Positions 55,252-64,000 of a stretch of DNA of 64,000 nt are shown in pieces. This stretch comes from Selaginella moellendorffii. Its lineage: Eukaryota; Streptophyta; Lycopodiopsida; Selaginellales; Selaginellaceae. The translations under genes were made by a program, and so were the position numbers. The DNA is taken from assembly GCF_000143415.4 (NCBI RefSeq), contig NW_003314333.1, positions 633,207 through 697,206 of the forward strand, read 5' to 3'. The notes beneath the pieces are model-generated. The model made no database searches. It worked only from the letters and a program-made list of their open reading frames with translations, and was not told where the DNA came from. Positions within the stretch are counted from its first letter, which is position 1. Every line of letters begins with the position of its first letter.

Positions 55252-55426
55252 TGCGAATGCTTGGAATATAGAAAGGGAATATAGAAATATGCATATCAAT
55301 TAGCCCAAAAACCCTAGCTTATATATAGGAGTAAGTGGTCCAGATTGAAACCAATCCGACGGCTACCAAAATCCCACTACACTAATATTAGTATACGGCA
55401 TCGTAGCCGTACATTTAGCCCTCACA
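55252..55426 (-). repeat. Second gypsy element 5' LTR
   Basis: It starts TGCGAATGCTTGG and ends TTAGCCCTCACA on the plus strand. The right-hand target duplication GAGCTA follows immediately. Confidence 0.88.
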
Positions 55427-55800
55427 GAGCTAGAGATTATTATAATTAAATTAATATCAGAAATGCCCACATTATTATCATTATAAGACATGCAAGATAA
55501 GAAATCATAAACATTCTTTATAATAATAAATGAAAAACTATGAACAAGGTGCTATTGATAAATATTTAAATTAAAGTGTAATTTTACTTTATTTTAACTA
55601 TATAATAACAGGTTATAATAAGCAGTAAAGCTCGAACATACTTGAAGGGTAAAAAGCTTTATTGTGAACTTGGATCAATGCCTTGGATGGTGCTTTCTTC
55701 AATGGTGGCTGTCACTTGGTCATGACATAGCTTAAACAGTTTTATTGCAGTTATTATTGAAGTATTGAACTCTCAAACTTCCATTATAGCAAAGCTCTCT

Positions 55801-55960
55801 AGAAAAGGATGGCATTGCAATGTGAGTCTGCAAAGAGGAGGTTTATGCCAGATGTTTATATTGCAAATTGCATAGTTGACATGTATTCCAAGTGTGGAAG
55901 CTTTGTGGATGCACAGATGGGCTTGGACAACATTCAAGAATGTATCTAACACTCTGTTTC
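55801..55960 (+). pseudogene. PPR repeat relic
   Basis: A short frame reads MPDVYIANCIVDMYSKCGSF followed by VDAQ, the standard S-type PPR phrase. Stops occur on both sides and no further repeats are intact. It lies in AT-rich DNA right of the second gypsy element. Confidence 0.6.
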
Positions 55961-55999
55961 ATGGAACACTATGTTTCTCAGGTATGTTGAAAGTGGTAA

Positions 56000-57200
56000 A
56001 GCCCACTTAGCTCTTATACCAGGTTATAGTATGTATATTTTCATATAAGATTGTTACTTTTTATGACTTGCTATATGATATGGAAATGTTTTGACTCTTA
56101 AATGGAACAAGTGAGTTGATTGATTGGATTTTTTATTCTTACCTGTGGTACTAATGAAATAGCTAGGTTGGATCCAAAGAAAACTGAGAAACTTGTCCAT
56201 ATCTATCAAAACTCTTGTATGTGGAGTAGAAGGCGACAACAATCCATTGATAAATAAACTGATGTTGAATTTGATATTACAAATTATGGAACAACACCTC
56301 TAGAGGCAGTAACTATAACCAGAGTAATAACTGGTGGAAGCAAAAGGGATTATGCTGAGGTTGACACAAATGACACATTCTCTAAATGTGAAAATAAGCA
56401 AGATGATGCTACTAAATAATTGAGAAGAAGGTTAGTAATATTATCACTTATTTTGCATGGAGTACTAAGAACTAAATTGTACTTTGCAATGGTGATGATG
56501 ACGAGTTGGAAACATTGTTAAGGGCATTAGATAATAAATCTGCCTTCATTTGCTATATACCAAATCCACAGGTCTAGGATGCTCCAGATATGGTTCAAGA
56601 GACACAAGTAATAGTTTGCAAGGAAGAGCTCTCCCACCTTCTCCTGAGATGCAAGTGCCTTGGAGATAACAGTTTTTGAGGAGATCCAGGAAATTTTTTT
56701 GAAGGAGGTGAAACAAGTAGCAAGAGAATAGAAGTTGGGGCACCAGAAACATTTTCAACTCTAAGTCTGTTGCCTCCAGCTCAGGCTCAAATTCATGCTT
56801 CTCCAATAGCTCACGCAGCTGCACAGCTCAAGTGACAAACCAAAGAAAAGTTGCAAATATAAATGCATTTTCAAGGCCACAACAATAATGTCAAATAAAA
56901 AGTATAAGTTTTTTCATCTCTTTTTCTATTCAGGCGATTCTCTGGCAAAGTGTTATACTCTGATGAAACACTTTGATATAATGAACTTGAATAAATAAAA
57001 TGAACCTGCATAATTCTTGTACCTTGCAATCATTGTTTGTCTATACTGTATAATATACATTGATGAACAGCCAGCCAGGCGCCCAGAACCTGCCTCAGGC
57101 AGGTTCTGGCTACCGGAACTTGCCGGTCTCAAAGTCAAGCATATATTAGTAACATTTTCTAGGCATTGCATAACATAGAAATTCCATTTTGCCCCCTGCA
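56000..57200. other. AT-rich DNA with one strong hairpin
   Basis: No gene was recognised. The minus-strand open frame 56546-56824 has no motif. At 57083-57109 CCAGAACCTGCC, TCA, GGCAGGTTCTGG forms a perfect 12-bp stem with a 3-base loop, possibly the tip of a small inverted-repeat element. Confidence 0.5.
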
Positions 57201-57202
57201 AG

Positions 57203-57700
57203 GTGTACAACAAGAAAATGATCAATCTCCTGTTTGTGAAGGTGAGAAACGGCACTACACTGATTTTCTACATACCTGCCTGGAAGGAGACCGTGTTGGA
57301 AGCCAAGACGGACTACAGTGAGTATGAGGTTCAGTACTACATCATAATGCCAGAGAACATCAAGCAAACTGACTTGCTGCCTGATGAGCAAGTTGGGGAA
57401 GTCCCCATAGTCGATGTACAGTTTAAGAAGCTCTCTGACGTCCGCAATGATTTAGGCTACTTCGACCAGCGGCTCATGTTGGCAGAACCTAGCATCCTGC
57501 AGCCGCGAGTGATGGACTATTGCATGGGCAGAAACCGTGACGACTACACACCTTGCGGAAACTGGGTTGAAAGGGGTGGCTACTGGCATACTGCAAGTTA
57601 CACGTGCAGGAAGTATGGCCTTTTTTGTGCTTTGATGCACTTGCTCTTTTTCACTTGCAGCAAAGACGTGATTCCAGACAAAGGCTATTTCAAGAAGTGA
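57203..57700 (+). CDS. Hypothetical protein, two exons, 5' end uncertain
   Basis: Exons 57203-57612 and 57661-57700 (48-nt GT-AG intron) give about 150 codons in phase. The first in-frame ATG is at 57218, but the sequence just upstream (CCCCCTGCAAG) resembles a splice acceptor, so an earlier exon may exist. The protein has a charged beta-rich N-terminal part (MINLLFVKVRNGTTLIFY), an acidic centre and a Cys/Trp-containing tail (YTPCGNWVERGGYW). I recognise no family. It lies about 600 bp upstream of the second Crinkler/RHS-like gene on the same strand. Confidence 0.45.
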   Translation: MYNKKMINLLFVKVRNGTTLIFYIPAWKETVLEAKTDYSEYEVQYYIIMPENIKQTDLLPDEQVGEVPIVDVQFKKLSDVRNDLGYFDQRLMLAEPSILQPRVMDYCMGRNRDDYTPCGNWVERGGYWHTASYTCRKYGLFCALMHLLFFTCSKDVIPDKGYFKK

Positions 57701-58284
57701 CGGCTCGAGTCAGGTGAGCGCAGTGAAGGTGAGCACTGCGTTTCTGGATTTCAAAACTAACTACTTCAGACAGATGTATGCTAATTTTTTTGGTGGGAGA
57801 ATTGCCCGCGTGCCGCTTATGACAAGGTGAGTGGTTCAGTCTCATGAGCGGATTTGCAGTTGGCAAAAGGTGTCCAAGCTGAGTTTCTTTTGAAGCTGGC
57901 GGCAAATGGATGAAGGCTTTGAGATCAAAAGAAGCTTCTTCACAAATTTGAAGAAATTGAGCTTAATTTATTGCCTTGAGCGTTTTGATGGAGTTATAAA
58001 ATTCTACCTTGAGCTTTTCACTGTGGAGTACATGTTTGAACTTTTGCAAAGATGATTTCTCAAAAATGTGGATTGAGACGTACATCTGCTTTGTGGGTCA
58101 TTGGTGCAGGACAAACGAGATGATGACGGTGTGAGGATTCCACCATTTTGTCACTGACATTGGAGTGCCCAAGGGAGTTAATAATATCGATAATCTGTAT
58201 GGTGATCAGCAGTGCCTATGCGCCTGAAATATTTGAGCACATTAGTATGAGCGAGGTATAAGGTTCTAGGGTTAGGGTCTCTCA
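57701..58284. other. Intergenic, promoter region of the second Crinkler/RHS-like gene
   Basis: No open frame of note. A telo-box-like CTAGGGTTAGGG occurs at 58265-58276, ending 8 bp before the ATG. Confidence 0.45.
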
Positions 58285-60452
58285 ATGCGCTCGTGGCGTG
58301 GGAAGCGCCAGCGCGAGTATGTTACGGAGAGCCAAGCAAGGGAGGCGGTGAAGAAGATCCTGGCACTGGAGGAAGACGATCTGATTGATTCAGGTAAGCT
58401 GACGTCGCTGCCATACCCCGGAATGGGACGGTCCCCTTCTTCCATTCGGCCACCGGTGGATTTCAATTTTGTGGGCAAGGACACGTTGGATGGCTTGGTG
58501 AGGGAGTGGCATTTGGGATACACCGAGCTGGTTGTTTACGGGCCCAAGGGCATCGGGAAATCGTCTGAGTTTCGAGCGCTTGCGTGCCTCTTATACCAAA
58601 AGCTCAACACTGTGAAAGCCAAGCAAGAGTTGAGGGCTCGGGTGGTATTCCTGTGGGCGATCACGCTGCTGCAAGATATAGTTGCGGCCTTAAAGGATGC
58701 GCTCTTGTTTTCCTATCTGGTGGACAGTGTCGAGAATGTGGATGGCTGGCAAGAGGTTGAAGCTGTTATCAAGGCCATCAAGTCTACGCAAGATATCATC
58801 TCCTTCATCAGCAGTCGCAAGGGTGGCTCCAAGCCGGAGGTTTTTCATTTCCTGGTGGACGGTGGCGAGAAGCTAGACCCCGCGGATTTTCTCGGAAAGC
58901 CGGTGTTTAACTCGGAGCACCTTTCTGCAGTGGGTCGCCATTTACAGCAGGTTTTGGCAACAGGCGAAAGGGTCTGGTGGTGCACAAGCTCAAGAGCCAG
59001 CCAGGCAATCCAGGAGCTACCGTTTTACACTTACGGAAATGAAGGCTTCAACAACGTAAGTTCACTCTCACTTTTTTCTTTTTCTGATTTTATTTTTATT
59101 TTATTTTATTTGGCTGCATGCAGGATGAGTACTCCATCTATGCTTCAGACTGTATACTGGGGAAAATTCCTGCTCGTCGTGCAAGCATCTACTTCTACAC
59201 CGGACTTGTGCCACTTTTCCTCGACGTACTATGCGATTCGTGCAACTCCGTGATATGTGAAACAAAGCTACAGAGCAGTTTTCGGGATCGCAAGTTATGG
59301 GAGCGCAGCGGCTTAGCTGCAGCCATTCTGCTGGATGGCGACGACGAAGCGGATGCTTCAGCGCTCGAGGAAGAAGACGAGTACTGGGACGCGGTGATTA
59401 AGACGTTTTGTGAACATACCGAGCTAAAAGCTGTTTCGAGAAAGGCAGATCGAATAGTGGTGCAAGAGGACTACTTGACCGACGAGTCCATGGCAAGTCT
59501 CGACCCAACTTACGTCCTCAACGCTGGAAAGGGCCAATACTGCTCGCCTTACATAAAAACAGTCTACGTGAAGACCGTGCGCTCCAAAGAAGAAGTTGCC
59601 AAGCCCCATGCCAACGGAGTGTGGTTGGCATATGCAAGCCGCAAGCTGTCAGATACAGGTGAAATCGACTGGTCGTGCCTGGGCCACCTCTGCGAGGACG
59701 TTCTAGCCAGCGTGATTCCAAAGAAAGGCTTGGTCCTCGGGCAGCTTAAAGTGCGCGGAGCTATCTGTGTCGAAACGTTTAACAGCATCCCGTCGAGAAC
59801 CATCAAGTCACTGGTACAGCTGAAGCCAAATTCAGGGTATTATTACAAGCCTTGGGAGCGTGCCTTCCCGGACGTGGATGGCGTGATTGTGTGGGTGGAC
59901 GAGAAGGGCGAGCTGCATGTTGTAGCGCTGCAGTTCACCGTCAACATTGACAGGCATTTACATTCTGCGGACCAGTTCATGAGCTTGGCATCCCTGAAGC
60001 GCTGGTTCCCAGACATTGAAGAGTATGTGATGGACACGGCATCGACGTCGCAGCCGCCAGTGTCGCCATCGACGGTGAAGCTGCACTTCGCATTCATTGG
60101 CTGTTCTTCACGGCCTGGCGTTTGCAGTAGCGAGAAGAAGTTCACACTCAAGAAGCGGAGGCGTACGGTGATCGGAACGCCTGCCTACATGCTGCACGTT
60201 CAACCATTTGATACTGACTCGATTCCAGGTTTGAGTGCGGATGATTACAAAGTGTTGGTAGACATTACTCAGCACAGGACGTGGACAGGAAAGAGCAACT
60301 ACACACAAGTCTGTGATGACGGGTTTGGCCTCCTCGCTCTCTCCAGAAAAGAGCTAGAGAAAATGGCCAAGGAGGATTTTGGAATCCCTGACCCAGGTCA
60401 TAACGTCTACAAAAACAAGGCACTGCTTATCAATGCGATGCTCTCAACGTGA
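58285..60452 (+). CDS. Crinkler/RHS-like P-loop protein with nuclease-like domain and SAM-like tail
   Basis: Exons 58285-59055 and 59124-60452 (68-nt intron) join to 699 residues. The N-terminal helix with RSWRGKRQR basic cluster precedes a P-loop GPKGIGKSSE (about residues 86-95) and a Walker B-like VFHFLVDGGEKLD (about 190). The C-terminal half has AFPDVDGVIVWVDEKGE then LHVVALQFTVNIDRHLH, again the D...QxT nuclease-like block seen in the gene at 42964, followed by a conserved-looking LHFAFIG strand. The last ~70 residues (LSADDYKVLVDI, LLALSRKELEKMAKEDFGI) resemble a SAM-type helical bundle. The two genes share order but little direct sequence. Function is inferred from the superfamily only. 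Confidence 0.72.
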
Positions 60453-60690
60453 CAATTGACATTGCTAACTCAAATAAAAATAAAAGAGTTAAAATTTGCT
60501 ACAGCCGAGTCAGAAACATGATGATTTGTGGTTGGCACTGTTTTTACAAGTATTATTCATCATTTTTGTTCTTGAATATTGACCTTCTTTAGCTGGTGTC
60601 CAGGGTTTATATTTTAAAAGAGGAATTGAGGAAGGTAGCATTAGAAGAATGTTATAACGAGAATCTTTTGCAAGACATAATAGAGTGCTT
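60453..60690. other. 3' flank of the Crinkler/RHS-like gene, nothing recognised
   Basis: AT-rich sequence without open frames. Several AATAAA-like motifs near 60473-60484 could serve polyadenylation. Confidence 0.4.
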
Positions 60691-61052
60691 AAAACAATAC
60701 ACTAACTGAATATAACTAAGATATAAAAGAATATGTAAATGCATGTTCGACATGTTAACAGGTGGAGGTTTATTGTAAAGTCTCTTAATCCCAGACCATT
60801 TGTGGAAATGCCTTACCATGGACGTTATCATGGAATGCACCCTAATTAATAGGTTTGATGTGATATTTGTGGCGGTAGATTGATTTTAAAAAATGGTGCA
60901 TTTTATACCCATCACAACAGAAATGGATGTGGAAGGTGTAGTGAATATGTTCTTTGAAGAAGTGGTTCAGATGCAAGGAAATCCAGAAGAAATTTATTTC
61001 AGACTAAGATAAAATATTTATTAGTAAGTTCTAAAAAACTTTCTTATAGTAG

Positions 61053-61915
61053 TGTAAGCAATTAAAAAGGACAACTTGAGAGATAATTCATAGTTTAAAT
61101 ATAAAGGGAAAAGGCCCATGAACAAAAGTGCACCCTTTTTTCCAATCAGTTAAGGGTCTTGGGATAATTAGGGTTAAGTGTCCTTAGGTTTAAATAGTAC
61201 TGGGTTGGGTGTGGTAGGTTTAGTTTGCTCCAGTTGGGCTCAACCCAAAGGATAGGGTGTTTAAAGAGTAGGGTTCTCAGGAGAGTTGTGGCTTTCAGCT
61301 TCCATTCACGAGGGCGTGAACTTGCAAAAAGGGCCCTGCAATCAAATGATCACCTCTTTAGCCAGTTGGCTTAGGGTGTAAGGGATAGGATCCTAATAAT
61401 GGTATCGGAGCCCAATTCGATTCTTGTGGTTGACGAGTGAGGCAGAATATTCTGAAGGAATATTCAACATGGTGGATCTAGAGGGAGAACCAAGGTTTGG
61501 TAAACCCTAAGAGAAGGACCATGGTGACCGGAGGGTGGCCTAAGTATGATCGCGTGTTAAGCACCAGGTCAGGATAATAGGATAAGGAAAGGGCCCTGCA
61601 ATCAAGTGATCACCCCTTTAGCCAGTTGGCTTAAAGCATAGTGGATTGTAAGCAACTAAAAAGAATAACTTGAGAGATATAGGGTTTAAATATAAAAGGA
61701 AAGGGCCCATAAACAAAAGTGCACCCCTCAATCCACCAAAGATGATGACTTGAGAGACATGGGGTTTAAATATAGAGGGAAATGGCCCATGAACAAAAGT
61801 GCACCTTTTTTTTCAATCTGTTAAGGGTCTTGGGATAATTAGGGTTAAGTGTCTTTGGGTTTGAATAATACTAGGCTAAGTGACCTCCCGGGAAGTCCAA
61901 AGTTAGAAGCTTACA
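61053..61915. mobile_element. 863-bp LTR-type (TRIM-like) insertion
   Basis: The insertion begins TGTAAGCAATT, ends AGAAGCTTACA and is bounded by AGTAG at 61048-61052 and 61916-61920. It splits the integrase copy cleanly. Inside, TGGTATCGGAGCCC (about 61400-61413) is the same primer-site motif as in L1-L3. A second TGTAAGCAACT at 61647 starts a repeat of the left end. Internal duplications (61333-61385 with 61587-61641) are present. There is no coding capacity. Confidence 0.7.
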
Positions 61916-61966
61916 AGTAGTATCACACTAAATTGAAATTCAGCACAAACTATCACCAATAAAAAT

Positions 61967-62013
61967 GTATTAAGTATTGAGTTAAGTTATATAGTAATAA
62001 CCAGTCTTGATAG
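61967..62013 (+). other. Intron 2 counterpart in the diverged integrase copy
   Basis: 47 nt with GTATTAAG at the start, GTAATAAC as a branch-like site and CTTGATAG at the end. It interrupts the same HPQT/DGQTER codon as the 46-nt intron at 14018-14063 of L3. Confidence 0.7.
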
Positions 62014-62195
62014 ATGGACAAACAGAAAGGGTGAATAGACAATTAAAGGATTATTTATGATATTATGTCTCTGAAGACTAAATAGACTTGGTAAATTATT
62101 TAAGATTTGCAAAACTATGCTATAACAATTCACCCAATTTGGTATTCATAAACTATCAAAAGCACAGAGACATAGAGTATTAATTTGGGGAGAAG

Positions 62196-62392
62196 TGTAA
62201 GCCCTTGAATTTGGACTTCCCAAGATGTCACCCATCTTAATATTATTCAAACCCAAGGACGTTTAATCCCAAATATCTCAATGCCCTTAACCGATTAGAA
62301 AAAGGGATACACTTTTATTCATTAATCTTTTTATTTTATATTTAAACCCTATTGAATTATTTTTCAAGTTGTTCTCTTTGATTGTTTATAAT
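62196..62392. repeat. Inverted degenerate solo LTR of the TRIM-like family
   Basis: TGTAAGCCC...TTGGACTTCCC and the following ~190 bp are the reverse complement of the right half of 61647-61915. A further partial inverted copy lies at about 62540-62650. Confidence 0.5.
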
Positions 62393-62399
62393 TCACTTT

Positions 62400-64000
62400 G
62401 TGATGGATTATAAACAACCATACTTCCTTGCAAGTGCATGCCCTTATGAACAAAAGTTAAGAGCCTAACCAAACCATTATTCAACATATGATGCAATTCC
62501 CTTGGTTAGACCCAAGACCCCTTTGATATTAAATATAAACTCATGAATTTGGACTTTTTGAAAGGTCACTCAGTTTAGTACTATTCAAACCTAAGAACAT
62601 TTAACTTCAAATATCCCAAAATCCTTAATTGATTAAAAATGAGCTTATTGCGGTTCGATTAAATTCGAATGGTCATTTAATTTGTGCTTGTTTATGTTTT
62701 TATATTTTATACCTAGGACATTACCTTTATGTTGGACAAGTATATGATTCGATGATATGAATTTAGTGTTTGGGTCTTGTGAATGTAAGTTAAAGAGTGA
62801 TTATTAGTTGCTTTACAACTATTGATTGCTTGTAGACTTCATAGAAGATTTTGAATACTTATTTCGCTCAATGATGATTTAGCAATAATAGACTTGTTTT
62901 ACTAGATAATGTTATGGAGGATTGTGTTGTTAAACTTACATGATTTTTCCATGTTAGCATATCGACTCTACCTCTATCAATATCATTTAGTTGAGTTTAG
63001 TCTGTGGTGTTAGATTATATTGAGTCTTGGATGTGGTGAATCATTCCTTGATGATGTATTATCTATAATTGAGTTTTATTAAAGGTTTAGTCTCAGATAC
63101 TAACTAATGTATTTTCTACTTTGGTTAGTTTAGTTGCTAAAGAGCTTTGAGTGGTGATTCACTCTTTCTTTCTTCTAGCTTTGTTCTAGTGTTGATAGAA
63201 TGGAAGTGATGCTTTGTTATTGACATTATTGACATTGAGATTGGAGTGGAATGAGATATCTCCCTATAAAATTAATATTGAGTTTCATTAGTCTTGATGT
63301 AAATAGTATTGATGATTTAGTTGTAGCTTGTGTTATTGACATTTGTGCAATTGCTAGTTAGCAATTATATTGCCATTCAAATAAGTTGAGTAGCAAGTTG
63401 AGTTAGTTGTGTTTTAGATAAGATTTTTTAGTAGGAGTTGAGCTTTGAGCTTTTCCTTGAAAAGTGATTCAATCATCAACTATGTTAACTTCACGAGAGG
63501 AAAAGTTGGTGATTAATATTGAAGATATTGGTTCTTTATTGGATTTGAGTTAAGATATATCGATCATTAATAATTTCTTTTACACTTATTATAAAGTGAG
63601 TTATGTCTTATTATACATAGATGGATTCATGAAGAATCTATTTGGTAGTCATTCGTTAAACATAGCTTTATAGTGCTTGGTTTTTAGACTACTTTTGCAT
63701 TATGAAGTTTAACTTATGAATGTGTTGAGAAGGATATTATGGGTTGTACCATGATTTCTTTTTTAGTATTGAAGATAGTTCATATGAAATTCGTGATTAT
63801 TGTTAAACAAGATTTAGATATAAGCTTCTTCAAGTTTTTGGTTCTTTGAGTCTTATACTTATTATTCTATTTGTTAAAAATTGTTGGGGAAGGTATTTTG
63901 GCTTATTAACTTCGATGTTGAAGTTAGTATTTGCATTTAGCAATCAATAGTGACTATCATCTAGGATAATTTATTATCATTGTGAAAGGTTTTACTTGAT
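62400..64000. other. AT-rich DNA, no gene recognised
   Basis: No open frame above background and no repeat termini apart from the partial LTR copy near 62540-62650. Confidence 0.55.

Larger units (their letters stand above)
50411..55426 (-). mobile_element. Second Ty3/gypsy element, short LTRs, decayed
   Basis: Short LTRs of 173 bp (50411-50583) and 175 bp (55252-55426) are about 93% alike by eye and flanked by GAGCTA at 50405-50410 and 55427-55432. A polypurine tract GAGAGGAGGGGATGA (minus, 50584-50598) abuts the 3' LTR. A TGG-starting primer site (minus of 55234-55250) abuts the 5' LTR. Gag, protease, RT, RNase H and integrase lie leftward in that order without a chromodomain. The family is distinct from L1-L3. 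Confidence 0.9.
60700..62165 (+). pseudogene. Decayed integrase copy of the L3 family (plus strand)
   Basis: Plus-strand blocks follow L3 integrase: KMVHFIPITTEMDVEGVVNM and FFEEVVQMQGNPEEI (60890-60990), then an insertion, then YHTKLKFST (about 61926-61950), the HPQT remnant, a 47-nt intron-like segment (61967-62013), DGQTERVNRQLKDYL with a TGA (62058-62060), and PNLVFINYQK-like tail. It is heavily AT-biased and full of stops. The neighbouring LTRs of this copy were not found. Confidence 0.75.

Overview
The window looks like nuclear DNA of a vascular plant with very small introns. The introns I could place run about 46-78 nt (one is 111 nt), nearly all GT-AG with CTAAC-like branch sites. The genes are compact, sit tens to hundreds of bases apart, and lie in GC-richer islands within AT-rich transposon sea. 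A PLS-class PPR gene, a plant-type sucrose-phosphatase and an ARIADNE E3 ligase fit a land plant. The combination resembles a lycophyte such as Selaginella; that is inference from style and gene content, not a database match.

Layout. 1-6.5 kb is AT-rich with wrecked gene pieces (aromatic amino-acid decarboxylase, GH127 glycosidase, CCCH zinc-finger protein) around a 2.2 kb fold-back element (3569-5790) whose two arms both carry pieces of an amino-acid transporter. 6.55-24.95 kb is a three-level nest of related Ty3/gypsy-type elements, all transcribed leftward. L1 (oldest, truncated) was split by L2 (7673-22589, TSD ATTCT), a large non-coding LARD-like element. L2 was split by L3 (11580-19173, TSD GTTAT), a chromodomain gypsy element. 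L3 contains three short spliceosome-type introns whose removal restores conserved Gag-Pol motifs; two of them recur in other copies in the window.

26.4-45.3 kb is the gene island: a DEAD-box helicase fragment, a small unknown gene, a plastid-type SEC14/CRAL-TRIO protein (seven exons), an ARIADNE RBR ubiquitin ligase (seven exons), a broken PPR copy and its intact parent, a sucrose-phosphatase (eight exons, with a uORF touching its start), a DUF615/YjgA (DarP)-type ribosome-assembly factor, an unknown gene with an apparent one-base frameshift, an intronless bacterial-type RtcB RNA ligase with an extra N-terminal beta-grasp-like domain, and a repeated exon array next to an RCC1 piece. Last is a Crinkler/RHS-like P-loop plus nuclease-like protein fused to a PHD finger.

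45.3-64 kb is again transposon-rich. It holds a second, unrelated decayed gypsy element (50411-55426, TSD GAGCTA), PPR debris, a small unknown gene, a second Crinkler/RHS-like gene (58285-60452) with a SAM-like tail, and a decayed integrase copy of the L3 family (about 60.7-62.2 kb) interrupted by an 863-bp LTR-type insertion (TSD AGTAG). From 62.4 kb to the end I recognise no gene.

The most interesting signals are the intron-bearing retrotransposon lineage, the two Crinkler/RHS-like genes, the fold-back element with a captured transporter, and the RtcB and DarP homologues. All exon structures were worked out by eye from frame continuity, splice consensus and family motifs; no alignment or search was run.
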